Notes under the pieces: model-generated
What the model saw: the letters and a program-made list of their open reading frames with translations, nothing else
Database searches by the model: none
Told to the model about the DNA's origin: nothing
Assembly (NCBI GenBank): GCA_902795735.1
Contig: CADBMD010000126.1
Coordinates: forward strand, 1-57,377
DNA length: 57,377 nucleotides
Source of the DNA: an uncultured Bacteroidia bacterium
GTDB lineage: Bacteria; Bacteroidota; Bacteroidia; Bacteroidales; UBA932
Direction: 5' to 3'
Shown: piece by piece, positions 33,330 to 42,792 of the stretch
Layout of the letters: each line of letters opens with the position of its first letter
Position numbering within the stretch: the first letter of the stretch is position 1
Program-made: the position numbers and the translations under genes

Positions 33330-33869
33330 TTAGAAATTTTTTCCAAGTTCCGACTTCAATTTCTCCACGGCAAAGTGGTAGGAAGCTTTCAATGCCCCGA
33401 CGGAGGTCCCAAGGATTTCCGAAATGTCCTCGTAAGACATGTCTTCGAGCCATCTCATGGTAAAGACCAGCTGCTGTTTCTTGGGTAGTTTCTGGACGGC
33501 CTTTAGCAGGGCCCTCTGGAGTTCGTCGCCGTTCAGCCAGGGATCATCGTCGATCAAGACCTCCATTTCCCTGGAGAGGCTTTCGAACTGGAGAGCGGCC
33601 CTGACCTTCTTTTTCTGAAGGAAGTTCAAGGCTTCATTGGTGGCGATGCGGTACAGCCAGGTGTAGAGCCTGGATTCCGTCCTGAAAGACGGCAGACCGT
33701 TCCATACTTTCAAGAAGATTTCCTGAAGCAAGTCGTCGGTGTCTTCATGACTGCACAAGAAATGCCGGACATGCCAGTAGAGCCTTTCACTGTAGGAATC
33801 TACTATTTTCTTGAAAGCCCTTTCCTGTTGTCCTGCCTTGTACAGGTCCATTATCTCATTGTCGGTCAA
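33330..33869 (-). CDS. ECF-type RNA polymerase sigma factor
   Basis: A 179-residue group IV sigma factor. Region 2 contains SHEDTDDLLQEIFLKVWNGL and FRTESRLYTWLYRIATNEALNFL (about 41-83); region 4 contains LPKKQQLVFTMRWLEDMSYEDISEILGTSVGALKASYHFAVEKL (about 127-170), the -35-binding helix-turn-helix. The start is taken as TTG at 33869, giving MTDNEIMDLYKAGQ, as in related sigma factors; ATG at 33851 is the alternative. A full promoter lies just upstream. It heads the operon with the membrane anti-sigma candidate and the Spy-like protein, so it probably answers an envelope signal. Confidence 0.9.
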   Translation of the reverse strand: MTDNEIMDLYKAGQQERAFKKIVDSYSERLYWHVRHFLCSHEDTDDLLQEIFLKVWNGLPSFRTESRLYTWLYRIATNEALNFLQKKKVRAALQFESLSREMEVLIDDDPWLNGDELQRALLKAVQKLPKKQQLVFTMRWLEDMSYEDISEILGTSVGALKASYHFAVEKLKSELGKNF

Positions 33870-33880
33870 AGCCGTGTAGT

Positions 33881-33916
33881 TTTTCCAAAATTACGTTAAA
33901 ATGTTTATTTTTGCAA
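33881..33916. promoter_or_regulatory. Interleaved divergent promoters of the ECF sigma operon and lepA
   Basis: Minus strand: TTG (33916-33914), 20 bases, TAATTTTG (33893-33886), inferred start near 33882, towards the sigma gene. Plus strand: TATTTTTG (33906-33913) with a poor TTTTCC (33881-33886) at the -33 distance, inferred start near 33917, two bases before the lepA ATG. The two promoters occupy the same 36 bases, so polymerase bound at one should block the other, and the lepA mRNA would be leaderless. Confidence 0.55.
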
Positions 33917-33918
33917 TT

Positions 33919-35709
33919 ATGAAGAATATCCGTAATTTCTGCATAATCGCCCATATAGATCATGGCAAGAGTACTCTCGCCGACAGGTTGCTTGAACTGA
34001 CAAAGACCCTTTCCACTCGTGACATGGAGGCTCAGGTCCTGGATGACATGGACCTTGAGAAAGAGAAGGGAATCACGATCAAGAGCCATGCAATCCAGAT
34101 GGAATATAATTACAAGGGAGAGAAATATGTCCTCAACCTGATAGATACTCCCGGCCATGTGGATTTCTCTTACGAAGTTTCCAGGTCGATAGCTTCCTGT
34201 GAGGGAGCCCTTCTGGTAGTCGATGCGTCCCAGGGCATCCAGGCCCAGACGATTTCCAATCTCTACCTTGCGGTGGACCACGGTCTAGAGATCATCCCCG
34301 TCCTTAACAAGATCGACATGGAATCAGCCCAGGTCGAGGTCGTCTCCGACCAGATAGCCGACCTGCTCGGCTGCAGCCACGAGGAAATATTCAAAGTCTC
34401 TGCACGCACCGGGGAGGGGATACCTCCGATCCTGGATGCCATAGTCGAGAAGATTCCCGCTCCCAAAGGCGACCCCCAGGCCCCGCTTCAGGCGCTGATC
34501 TTTGATTCCGTATTCAATCAGTTCCGAGGCATCATAGCTTATTTCAAGGTCCTGAACGGTTCTATCTCTACCGGTGACAAGGTGAAGTTCGTGGCGACCG
34601 GAATGGAATATGACGCCGAAGAAGTCGGTGTCCTCAAGATGAAACTATGCCCTACCGGAAAAGTGGAAACCGGCGATGTGGGCTACATCATATCCGGAAT
34701 CAAGAAGGCGGTAGAGGTAAAGGTCGGAGACACGATCACTCATTCATCCAGGCCTTGTGAGAGTGCTATCGCCGGATTCGAGGAAGTCAAGCCCATGGTC
34801 TTCGCGGGAATGTATCCTGTGCAGGCAGACAAGTTCGAAGAACTCAGGGCCACTTTGGAAAAGTTCCAGCTCAACGATGCTTCTTTCGTCTATGAGCCGG
34901 AATCTTCCCTTGCCCTCGGCTTCGGTTTCAGGTGCGGATTCCTCGGCCTCCTTCATCTGGAAATCGTACAGGAGCGCCTGTTCAGGGAATTCAACATGGA
35001 TGTGATCACGACCGTGCCCAATGTCTCGTACAAGGTTTACACAACCCAGGGCGAGGTCCTTGATGTCCACAATCCTTCCGGGCTTCCTGCGCCTACCCTC
35101 ATAGACCACATCGAAGAACCTTACATCCGTGCCCAGATCATCTCAAAGACCGACTTCTACGGTCCGATCATGAAATTATGCATGGACAAAAGGGGAACCT
35201 TGATCGGAGAACACTACATCACGGCGGACAGGGTCGAGCTGACCTATGACATGCCCCTGTCCGAGATTGTCTTCGATTTCTATGACAAGCTGAAGTCCAT
35301 CTCCAAGGGCTATGCTTCTTTCGATTACCATGTGATAGATTTCCGCAGAGCGCGTCTTGTCAAACTGGACATCCTCCTTAACGGAGATCCGGCTGACGCC
35401 TTGTCTTCCCTGATCCATGAAGACCACGCCTATGATTTCGGCCGAAAGATGTGCGTGAAGCTGAAGGAGCTCATCCCCAGGCAACAGTTCGACATCGCCG
35501 TTCAGGCTGCCATAGGCGCGAAAATCATAGCTCGTGAAACGGTCCGTCAGGTCAGGAAAGACGTGACGGCCAAGTGCTATGGCGGAGATGTCACGAGGAA
35601 GCGGAAGCTGCTGGAGAAGCAGAAAGAAGGAAAGAAGAGAATGCGGCAGATAGGTACCGTACAGGTACCTCAGAGCGCTTTCATGGCTGTGTTGAAATTA
35701 GATTCCTGA
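33919..35709 (+). CDS. lepA: Elongation factor 4 (LepA)
   Basis: A ribosome-bound GTPase (back-translocase/EF4) of 596 residues. The G1 loop AHIDHGKST is at residues 10-18, [14 protein letters not shown] gives G3, and NKIDM gives G4. The LepA-specific C-terminal domain ends in [37 protein letters not shown], which identifies LepA rather than EF-G. The frame stays open six codons upstream (ATG at 33901), but those codons cover the -7 element, so ATG 33919 is chosen. A GT2-like gene starts two bases after its stop. Confidence 0.95.
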   Translation: MKNIRNFCIIAHIDHGKSTLADRLLELTKTLSTRDMEAQVLDDMDLEKEKGITIKSHAIQMEYNYKGEKYVLNLIDTPGHVDFSYEVSRSIASCEGALLVVDASQGIQAQTISNLYLAVDHGLEIIPVLNKIDMESAQVEVVSDQIADLLGCSHEEIFKVSARTGEGIPPILDAIVEKIPAPKGDPQAPLQALIFDSVFNQFRGIIAYFKVLNGSISTGDKVKFVATGMEYDAEEVGVLKMKLCPTGKVETGDVGYIISGIKKAVEVKVGDTITHSSRPCESAIAGFEEVKPMVFAGMYPVQADKFEELRATLEKFQLNDASFVYEPESSLALGFGFRCGFLGLLHLEIVQERLFREFNMDVITTVPNVSYKVYTTQGEVLDVHNPSGLPAPTLIDHIEEPYIRAQIISKTDFYGPIMKLCMDKRGTLIGEHYITADRVELTYDMPLSEIVFDFYDKLKSISKGYASFDYHVIDFRRARLVKLDILLNGDPADALSSLIHEDHAYDFGRKMCVKLKELIPRQQFDIAVQAAIGAKIIARETVRQVRKDVTAKCYGGDVTRKRKLLEKQKEGKKRMRQIGTVQVPQSAFMAVLKLDS

Positions 35710-35711
35710 TC

Positions 35712-36365
35712 ATGACTAAAGTCGCCTTGCTGATCTGTTTCCCTAAGTCAGGCGACCGGGAGTCCGGTTGCCTGGAAGAGTGCCAGAAGCAGATGGATGC
35801 CATAGCCTCCGAGGGGAAATATTCATTCTCGCTCTTCTTGAACAACGAAGGATCCGAAGGCGCCCTTTCAGTCCGGCAGAAAGCTTCAGGAGAAGGCACA
35901 GACCTGTACATCTGGATCGACTGCGACCTCGCGCTCAAGGAAGACGCCCTTCGTTGCCTCCTTGAGAATTCCGAATTCCTCCGCCACAAAGCGGTGATTG
36001 CCGGTAGTGTCGTAGGAGTCGGCAAAGACATAGTTTTCGGCGGACGTTCCAGACGGGGACGGCTGATCACTCCCGACCCTATCATTCCGGTGCCATGCCA
36101 TCTTTATGACCTGTCGCTGGTCCTTATTCCTGAATATGCCTTTTCACGTCTGGAGAATCCGGCGGATTTCTTCCGTAGGGGGATGTTGGGAGGATTCTAT
36201 GGAAAGAAAGTGGCAGATGCCGATGTCGCCAGGGTTGTGGCGCCAGGGATCCTGGCATCAACTGACCGTCAGCCGGACATCCCCGAAGTCTCTCTTTTCC
36301 ACTCTTTTTTCTCTTTTAAAGGTTTTTTTAGTAAATTTAAGGGACACAATAAAGATAACCACTAA
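35712..36365 (+). CDS. GT2-like glycosyltransferase-related protein, reduced
   Basis: A 217-residue protein. The middle, [20 protein letters not shown] (about 79-98), followed by [25 protein letters not shown], resembles the core of GT2 enzymes of the rhamnosyltransferase type, where a WxxDD-like block binds the metal and nucleotide. The usual later GDxDYGLRA motif is absent; LGGFYGKKV sits about where it belongs, and the protein is 60-80 residues shorter than usual. Catalysis is therefore uncertain. The ATG at 35712, two bases after lepA, is chosen over an upstream frame that runs inside lepA. It ends 11 bases before fucI. Confidence 0.6.
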   Translation: MTKVALLICFPKSGDRESGCLEECQKQMDAIASEGKYSFSLFLNNEGSEGALSVRQKASGEGTDLYIWIDCDLALKEDALRCLLENSEFLRHKAVIAGSVVGVGKDIVFGGRSRRGRLITPDPIIPVPCHLYDLSLVLIPEYAFSRLENPADFFRRGMLGGFYGKKVADADVARVVAPGILASTDRQPDIPEVSLFHSFFSFKGFFSKFKGHNKDNH

Positions 36366-36376
36366 TAGCACATGAT

Positions 36377-38149
36377 ATGAAACATCCCAAGATTGGTATC
36401 CGTCCGACCATAGATGGCCGCCAGGGCGGAGTTCGTGAAAGCCTTGAAGACAAGACCATGACTTTGGCCGCCAACGTGGCCGAACTTATTTCTTCTAACT
36501 TGAGGTACAGCGATGGTACTCCGGTTCAGTGTGTGATTGCCGACTCGACCATAGGCCGTGTTGCAGAAAGTGCGGCATGTGCCGAGAAATTCGAGAGGGA
36601 AGGCGTTTGGGGGACCATCTCGGTGACATCCTGCTGGTGCTATGGATCCGAGACGATGGACATGCATCCTCTATGGCCGAAGGCCGTGTGGGGTTTCAAC
36701 GGGACCGAGCGGCCTGGAGCCGTCTATCTCGCCGCCGTACTTGCCGCCCACGCCCAGAAGGGCCTTCCTGCTTTCGGAATCTATGGCCACGAAGTCCAGG
36801 ACCTGGATGACAATTCCATTCCTGAAGATGTGGCAGAGAAGATCCTGAGGTTTGCCAAGGCTGCCGTAGCCGTTGGAGAGATGCGGGGAGAGTCCTACCT
36901 GTCGATCGGAAGCGTGACCATGGGTATCGCCGGCTCAATCGTCGACTGCAATTTCTTCCAGAAGTACCTTGGGATGCGCAATGAAAGCATAGATGAGGTG
37001 GAAATCCTCAGGAGGATGGACCTCGGCATCTATGACCATGACGAATATGAGAAGGCAAAGGCCTGGGTAGAGAAATACTGCATGCCGAATGAGGGATGGG
37101 ACAAGAACCGTCCGGAGAAGCAGAAAAGCCGCGAGGAGAAAGACAAGGACTGGGATTTCGTGACCAAGATGACCCTTATTGTCATGGACCTTCTCCATGG
37201 CAACCCCAAACTCAAGGAAATGGGCTTCAAGGAGGAATCCTTGGGACACAATGCCATTGCCGGAGGTTTCCAGGGCCAGCGCCAGTGGACAGACTGGATG
37301 CCTAACGGTGATTTTACCGAGACCTTGCTGAACACCAACTTCGACTGGAACGGCCGTAGGGAACCTACCATCCTCGCCACCGAGAACGACTCCCTGAACG
37401 GTGCGGCCATGCTCCTTGCCCACTTGGTCTCGAATCTGCCCCAGATATTCTCGGATGTACGTACTTACTGGAGTCCTGAATCCGTGAAGAGGGTGACAGG
37501 AAAGGAACTCACAGGCAAGGCGGCTCCCGGCATCATCCACCTGATCAACTCCGGTGCTACAACCATGGATGGCTGCGGCCAGAGTACCGACGCCCAGGGC
37601 AATCCTGTCATGAAGCCTTTCTGGGAGATGACCGATGAAGATGAGAAGAAATGCCTGGAGAATTCCTGGTGGATGCCTGCCGACCGTGACTATTTCCGCG
37701 GCGGAGGATTCAGCATCCATTTCGTCTCGAAGGGAGATTTCCCGGCCACGATGATGAGGATCAACCTCATAGACGGCCTGGGTCCTGTCCTTCAGATTGC
37801 CGAAGGCTGGGTTGTCAATGTGGATCCTGAAATCCACGATGTCCTCGACAAGCGTACCGATCCTACCTGGCCTACCACATGGTTCACACCTCGTCTTGAT
37901 CCAAGCAAGGATGCCTTCAAGGATGTCTACAGCGTCATGAACAACTGGGGCGCAAACCACGGAGCGATATCCTACGGCCACATCGGTGCCGACATGATCA
38001 CCCTCGCCTCCATGCTCAGGATCCCGGTCTGCATGCACAATGTCGATGAATCCAAGATTTTCCGTCCGGCGGCCTGGAACGCTTTCGGAATGGACAAGGA
38101 AGGAGCTGACTTCCGCGCATGTGCCAACTTCGGACCTATCTACAAATAA
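36377..38149 (+). CDS. fucI: L-fucose isomerase
   Basis: Converts L-fucose to L-fuculose (and D-arabinose to D-ribulose) with a manganese ion. The 590-residue length is that of E. coli FucI (591). The metal and catalytic residues line up as E336 (in [10 protein letters not shown]), D360 (in FSDVRTYW) and H528 (in GANHGAIS), close to E337, D361 and H528 of E. coli. The start [20 protein letters not shown] is characteristic. The fucose transporter follows nine bases later. No fuculokinase or aldolase is in the window, so the later steps must be encoded elsewhere. Confidence 0.95.
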   Translation: MKHPKIGIRPTIDGRQGGVRESLEDKTMTLAANVAELISSNLRYSDGTPVQCVIADSTIGRVAESAACAEKFEREGVWGTISVTSCWCYGSETMDMHPLWPKAVWGFNGTERPGAVYLAAVLAAHAQKGLPAFGIYGHEVQDLDDNSIPEDVAEKILRFAKAAVAVGEMRGESYLSIGSVTMGIAGSIVDCNFFQKYLGMRNESIDEVEILRRMDLGIYDHDEYEKAKAWVEKYCMPNEGWDKNRPEKQKSREEKDKDWDFVTKMTLIVMDLLHGNPKLKEMGFKEESLGHNAIAGGFQGQRQWTDWMPNGDFTETLLNTNFDWNGRREPTILATENDSLNGAAMLLAHLVSNLPQIFSDVRTYWSPESVKRVTGKELTGKAAPGIIHLINSGATTMDGCGQSTDAQGNPVMKPFWEMTDEDEKKCLENSWWMPADRDYFRGGGFSIHFVSKGDFPATMMRINLIDGLGPVLQIAEGWVVNVDPEIHDVLDKRTDPTWPTTWFTPRLDPSKDAFKDVYSVMNNWGANHGAISYGHIGADMITLASMLRIPVCMHNVDESKIFRPAAWNAFGMDKEGADFRACANFGPIYK

Positions 38150-38158
38150 GACGGGAAG

Positions 38159-39469
38159 ATGGCAAAAGAAAGGCTGGTAGAGAAGAAGTATCTCTTCATA
38201 TTCATCCTTATCACATCGCTGTTCGCCCTCTGGGGCTTTGCCAACGACATCACCAATCCGATGGTGGCGGCATTCCAGACGGTGATGGAACTTTCGGCGG
38301 CCAAGGCATCCCTGGTGCAGTTCGCCTTCTATGGCGGCTATGCTACCATGGCTATCCCTGCCGCCTTGTTCATCCGCAGGCACAGTTACAAGAGCGGAAT
38401 CCTGCTTGGCCTGGCATTGTATGCAATAGGAGCCTTCCTGTTTATCCCGGCTGCAGAGTTCCAGCAGTTCTCCTATTTCTGTGTCTCACTGTACGTGCTC
38501 ACCTTCGGACTTGCTTTCCTTGAGACTACGGCCAATCCTTTCATCCTGTCACTTGGAAAGAAGGACAATGCTACCAGGAGGCTCAACCTTTCCCAGTCTT
38601 TCAATCCAATGGGTTCGATCCTGGGAATGAGCGTCGCTTCGTTCATCGTTCTGCCGCAGTTGATTTCCGACAAGAGGGATGCGGCAGGGAACATAATCTT
38701 CCATTCCCTGCCGGATGCCGAGAAGGCGTCTATCCGCCTGCATGACCTCGCCGTCATACGCAATCCTTACGTGATCATCGGCCTGGTAGTCCTGGTGGTG
38801 CTGATAGTCATAGCTTTGACCAAGGTCCCGAAGACGGACATACAGCCTGACGAGACCAACAGCACGCGGAAGACCCTTTCCAACCTATGGCACAACAAGA
38901 TGTACAGGGAAGGAGTCCTTGCACAGATGTTCTATGTCGCCGCCCAGATCATGACCTGGACCTTCATCATCCAGTACGCTGACAATCTCGGCATAAACAA
39001 GGCGACCGCCCAGACTTACAACATTGTCGCGATGGCCCTGTTCCTGTGCGGAAGGTTCATTGCCACTGCATTGATGAAGTACGTCAATTCGAGCAAGCTT
39101 CTGGCAATCTTTGCGGTAGGAGCCAGCCTCTGCGCCATCGGAACCATCTGCATAGTAGGGAAGGGAGGGCTCTACTGCCTTGTCGGCATCAGTGCTTTCA
39201 TGTCCCTGATGTTCCCGACCATCTATGGAATCGCCCTTGAGAAAGTAGATAACCAGGATGCGAGCCTCGGGGCTGCCTTCCTGGTGGAAGCCATCGTGGG
39301 CGGAGCTATCATGCCTCCTCTCCAGGGTATGATTATCGACCAGGAAGTCATCCTTGGACATCCCGCAGTGAATGTGTCCTATGTCCTTCCACTTCTGTGC
39401 TTCGTTATTGTTTTCATCTATGCGGTCAGGTCCTTCAAGGCAAGGCAGAAGATAGCTACATTGAACTGA
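38159..39469 (+). CDS. fucP: L-fucose:H+ symporter, MFS superfamily
   Basis: A 436-residue carrier with 12 predicted membrane segments. The N-terminal SLFALWGFANDITNPMVAAFQ segment with its acidic Asp, and QFAFYGGYATMAIPAALFIRRHSYKSGI, are typical of FucP, as is FLETTANPFILSLG (about 119-132). It imports L-fucose by proton symport. The pairing with fucI makes the substrate call firm. Its 3' end overlaps the converging comEC gene by 14 bases (39456-39469). Confidence 0.93.
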   Translation: MAKERLVEKKYLFIFILITSLFALWGFANDITNPMVAAFQTVMELSAAKASLVQFAFYGGYATMAIPAALFIRRHSYKSGILLGLALYAIGAFLFIPAAEFQQFSYFCVSLYVLTFGLAFLETTANPFILSLGKKDNATRRLNLSQSFNPMGSILGMSVASFIVLPQLISDKRDAAGNIIFHSLPDAEKASIRLHDLAVIRNPYVIIGLVVLVVLIVIALTKVPKTDIQPDETNSTRKTLSNLWHNKMYREGVLAQMFYVAAQIMTWTFIIQYADNLGINKATAQTYNIVAMALFLCGRFIATALMKYVNSSKLLAIFAVGASLCAIGTICIVGKGGLYCLVGISAFMSLMFPTIYGIALEKVDNQDASLGAAFLVEAIVGGAIMPPLQGMIIDQEVILGHPAVNVSYVLPLLCFVIVFIYAVRSFKARQKIATLN

Positions 39470-40559
39470 TGATCTCAAGGCAACTGATCAAGGTGCGCGT
39501 GAGAGTGTCATCCAACCGGATCAGTTCATAAGGACATATCCCAAGACAGAAAAGAGCGGTTGTGGCCACTGAAACGGTCATGACCGCACTTGTCAATGGT
39601 AAGGCTATCAGGTTGGTGATGAGGAAGTAGCGAGGGAAGGTCCCGAACTTCAGCCATGCAAGTGGCGCTGTGAAGACCTGGCATGAGACAGTCAGCATGG
39701 ATGCCTTCCAGGTTTTCCTGAACGGGTCCCATCCTTTGCTTTGGGGATAGAGCCTCTCAAGCGCTGGATAGAGAAAGACTATCCCGCTTACGGCCAGGTA
39801 GGAGAGTTGGAAACCAGTTGACGAGATGACATCCGGTTCGATAACCAGTTGTATTGTCAAAGCCGAGAGCAAGATCCTTGCAGGTCCGGCATTCCTTCCA
39901 AGCAAGATTGCACTCTCGCGCAGCAGGATGAAAAGGAAGGCTCTGACGATTGAAGGGGATGCTCCTGTCATGACAGTGTAGAATCCACCGGCAGAGATTA
40001 TCAATAAATACCTTATTTTCTTTGACATCAAGCTGTTGCCAAGAGGGATGGTGAGTTTTGACAGAAGCAGGTACAAGATGCCAAGATGCAGGCCGGACAA
40101 AGCCAGGATGTGCGAAGCTCCGCTGTTCCTGAAGACAGCAGTCATGTTCCTGTCAAGACCGCTCCTGTCCCCGGTGAGGAGAGCTTTCAGAAGTCCTGAT
40201 GTGTCGGAAGAAGGGAAAGGGATCGAATCGATCCTTGTACATAGCCTGTTCTTGCAATTATGTGCGAAAGCAACCAAAGGCTCCGGATGTGTTGGAATTC
40301 CTCTCGTAAGGGAAGCACTTATCGAGCAAAACAGCCCGCAGAGGATGAAAAGGGTGGCAAGGCATAGCCTGAAGGCAGAAGCATTGATCCGGCTGTCGAG
40401 AAACAAAGTGGCGGCAACAGTCAGGATGAATAATGTACTGGCCAGGGCTGCCGCCGGTAAAGTGCTGATGGATGACGGATTTGGAAACAAAAGCATTCCT
40501 GCCACGGCTCCTGCCGTGAAAGGAACAGCTATCCCCGTAAAGTCTCCCGCCTCTTCCAT
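39456..40559 (-). CDS. comEC: ComEC/Rec2-family competence protein, membrane domain only
   Basis: A 367-residue membrane protein holding the Competence domain. SGASHILALSGLHLGILYLLL (about 146-166) is the family signature with its HxxxxSGxH pattern, and SIVRAFLFILLRESAILLGR and GFQLSYLAVSGIVFLYP follow. ComEC forms the channel for single-stranded DNA uptake. Full-length Bacteroidales proteins are, from memory, near 700 residues; here the C-terminal metallo-beta-lactamase nuclease domain is missing, although the N-terminal membrane part is present. No stop-codon or frameshift remnant is visible downstream, where fucP lies. It is divergent from ackA. Confidence 0.85.
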   Translation of the reverse strand: MEEAGDFTGIAVPFTAGAVAGMLLFPNPSSISTLPAAALASTLFILTVAATLFLDSRINASAFRLCLATLFILCGLFCSISASLTRGIPTHPEPLVAFAHNCKNRLCTRIDSIPFPSSDTSGLLKALLTGDRSGLDRNMTAVFRNSGASHILALSGLHLGILYLLLSKLTIPLGNSLMSKKIRYLLIISAGGFYTVMTGASPSIVRAFLFILLRESAILLGRNAGPARILLSALTIQLVIEPDVISSTGFQLSYLAVSGIVFLYPALERLYPQSKGWDPFRKTWKASMLTVSCQVFTAPLAWLKFGTFPRYFLITNLIALPLTSAVMTVSVATTALFCLGICPYELIRLDDTLTRTLISCLEIISSM

Positions 40560-40600
40560 TCCGATCTGCTTTTATATTCGTAAAAATAGCTATTATTTCT

Positions 40601-40608
40601 TATCTTTG
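40601..40608 (+). promoter_or_regulatory. Candidate -7 element for ackA
   Basis: TATCTTTG is an exact TAnnTTTG match, with the inferred start near 40612 and about 29 AT-rich leader bases before the ATG at 40641. No TTTG is seen 20 bases upstream. Confidence 0.5.
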
Positions 40609-40640
40609 TCGGTCTGAAACAATAATATTTTTTACTGATA

Positions 40641-41855
40641 ATGATTATTCTGGTTATCAATTGCGGAAGTTCATCAATCAAGTACCAGCTGCTTGACATG
40701 AAGAACGATGATGTTTACGACCTTCTCGCCAAAGGTATCGTCGAAAAGATAGGGCTCGAAAGCGGAAGGCTCCAGCATAAGCCTGCAGGTAAGGACAAAG
40801 TCGTCAAGGATCTGCCGATCCCTGACCACACTGTGGGCATGCAGCTTGTCTTGGATGCCCTTGTGGACAAGGACTATGGTGTGCTGAAATCCTTTGACGA
40901 CATCGAAGCCGTCGGGCACAGGATCGTCCAGGGGGCTGATTTCTTCTCAGGAAGTGCCATCGTGGATGAGGATGTGCTTTCAAAGATAGATTTCTGCTGC
41001 GATTTCGCTCCTCTTCACAACCCGGCTCACCTTCTCGGAATCAGGGCCTGCCAGGAAGTCCTTCCCAATGTTCCTCAGGTTGTTACATTCGACACGGCCT
41101 TCCATCAGACCATGCCGCCGCAGGCTTTCATGTACGGCCTGCCTTACGAGTACTATGAGAAGTACCACATCCGCCGCTATGGCGCCCATGGTACAAGCCA
41201 TCAGTTCGTAGCCCACAAGGGTGCAAAGATGGTCGGCATAGATGTCAACAATTCCAAGATCATCACTTGCCACATCGGGAACGGCAGTTCCATCACGGCT
41301 GTCCAGAACGGAAAGTCTGTCGACACTTCTATGGGTCTGACTCCTCTCGAGGGCCTTATCATGGGAACTCGCTGCGGTGATGTCGATCCCAACGCCATCC
41401 TTTACATCATGAAGAAGGAGAATCTCACCCCCGACCAGATGTATGAGCTTGTCAACAAGAAGAGCGGATTCCTCGGCGTTTCGCAGAAGACTTCTGATGC
41501 CCGTGAAATGGATGAACTTGCCAACAGCGGTGATTACAAGGCCAAGCTGACTCTCAAGATGCTGACCTACCAGATGATAAAGTACATCGGAGCCTATGTG
41601 GCAGAGATGAACGGAGTTGACGCTATCTTCTTCACCGGAGGCATCGGCGAGCACAACAGCCGCCTTCGCCGCAGGGTCTGCGAGAACTTCACTTACCTCG
41701 GACTGGCCTTTGACTACGAAGCCAACACGGCCTGGGGCGAGGACACTGTGATTTCCCTCCCCGAATCCAAGGTCAAGGTTGCCCTGGTGACAACCGACGA
41801 AGAGCTTGTGATTGCACGTGACACCATGCACCTTGTGCAGAGTATTGAAGAATAA
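40641..41855 (+). CDS. ackA: Acetate kinase
   Basis: Makes ATP from acetyl-phosphate and ADP. The 404-residue protein has the family start LVINCGSSSIKYQL, the GHRIVQGADFF block (about 93-103), VVTFDTAFHQTMP (about 148-160), RYGAHGTSHQFV and the FTGGIGEHNSRLR block near 333. These fit acetate kinase rather than the shorter butyrate kinase. It is paired, 17 bases downstream, with a transacylase that looks more like phosphate butyryltransferase than Pta, which makes the physiological acyl group uncertain. Confidence 0.93.
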   Translation: MIILVINCGSSSIKYQLLDMKNDDVYDLLAKGIVEKIGLESGRLQHKPAGKDKVVKDLPIPDHTVGMQLVLDALVDKDYGVLKSFDDIEAVGHRIVQGADFFSGSAIVDEDVLSKIDFCCDFAPLHNPAHLLGIRACQEVLPNVPQVVTFDTAFHQTMPPQAFMYGLPYEYYEKYHIRRYGAHGTSHQFVAHKGAKMVGIDVNNSKIITCHIGNGSSITAVQNGKSVDTSMGLTPLEGLIMGTRCGDVDPNAILYIMKKENLTPDQMYELVNKKSGFLGVSQKTSDAREMDELANSGDYKAKLTLKMLTYQMIKYIGAYVAEMNGVDAIFFTGGIGEHNSRLRRRVCENFTYLGLAFDYEANTAWGEDTVISLPESKVKVALVTTDEELVIARDTMHLVQSIEE

Positions 41856-41872
41856 TCCAAAACAAGCATATA

Positions 41873-42784
41873 ATGATTACAAAATTCGCAGACGTATTTG
41901 CAGAACTCAAAGAGAAGGGTATCTGCAAGAAGATGGTCGCGGCCTGGGCCGTGGATGAGCACACCATCGAGGCTTGTGCAAAGGCTTCCGAGATGGGCTT
42001 CGTGAAAGTGACTCTGGTAGGTGACAAGAATCTCATTGCCGAGACATGCACGAAGCTTGGCATTGATGTCGAGCAATTCGACATCGTCAATGAGCCCGTC
42101 GAGCTCAAGGCTGTCGCAAAGGCTGTACAGATGGTACATGATGGTGACGGCGATGTGCTCATGAAGGGTCTTTGCTCTACTGACAAGTTCCTCCGTGCCA
42201 TCCTTAACAAGGAGACCGGTCTCCTTCCCCCGAAGGGTGTCCTGAGCCACGTGGGTGTCATCGAGAATCCCAACTATCACAAGCTCATGTTCATTTCCGA
42301 CATGGCTGTGATTCCTCTTCCGGATTTCCGCCAGAAAGTCAAGATTGCAAGCTACCTCGTGGGTGTCGCCAAATCGTTCGGAATTGCCAAGCCGAAGCTC
42401 GCTTTCATAGCGGCTTCCGAGCAGATGCTTGATTCCATGCCCGCATGTGTAGAGGCCGCCCAGCTGGCCAAGATGTGCGACCGTGGCCAGATCAAAGGCT
42501 GCGTAGCAGACGGCCCTCTTGCCCTTGATGTCGCCATCGACCAGGAGTCTGTCGAGATCAAGAAACTCGTCAGCCCTGTGGCCGGAGACGCAGACTGCCT
42601 CCAGTTCCCGAACATAGAGTCTGCCAATGTCTTCTGGAAGACCAACTCGAAACTTGCAAACGGTGTACGCCAGGCCGGTATGCTCGTCGGTACCACGGCA
42701 CCTTGCGTCCTTGCCAGCCGCGCCGACAGTGTTGACACCAAGCTGAACTCGATCGCAGAAGCGGTCATGTTCGTGAACAAGTAG
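41873..42784 (+). CDS. Phosphate acyltransferase, Ptb-like (phosphate acetyl/butyryltransferase family)
   Basis: A 303-residue member of the PTA_PTB family, which swaps acyl-CoA and acyl-phosphate. Length, the start MITKFADVFAELKEKGICKKMVAA and the AWAVDEHTIEACAKASEMGFVKVTLVG block resemble phosphate butyryltransferase; typical Pta is about 330 residues and starts differently. KGLCSTDKFLRAIL, VADGPLALDVAID and GTTAPCVLASRADS are the shared active-site blocks. With ackA directly upstream, it probably completes acetyl-CoA to acetate, or works on another short acyl group. It ends eight bases before the converging CotH gene. Confidence 0.88.
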   Translation: MITKFADVFAELKEKGICKKMVAAWAVDEHTIEACAKASEMGFVKVTLVGDKNLIAETCTKLGIDVEQFDIVNEPVELKAVAKAVQMVHDGDGDVLMKGLCSTDKFLRAILNKETGLLPPKGVLSHVGVIENPNYHKLMFISDMAVIPLPDFRQKVKIASYLVGVAKSFGIAKPKLAFIAASEQMLDSMPACVEAAQLAKMCDRGQIKGCVADGPLALDVAIDQESVEIKKLVSPVAGDADCLQFPNIESANVFWKTNSKLANGVRQAGMLVGTTAPCVLASRADSVDTKLNSIAEAVMFVNK

Positions 42785-42792
42785 GAATACTT

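Noticed and set aside
35574..35711. An upstream extension of the GT2-like gene inside lepA
   Set aside because: Those 46 codons are the out-of-frame reading of the LepA C-terminus, and the ATG at 35712 gives a normal start.
36935..38383. A 482-codon open frame antisense to fucI and running into fucP
   Set aside because: The sense frames carry FucI active-site residues and FucP signatures; the antisense product resembles no family and spans two genes.
40036..40617. A 193-codon frame antisense to comEC
   Set aside because: It is a shadow of the comEC membrane domain, whose competence signature is on the other strand.
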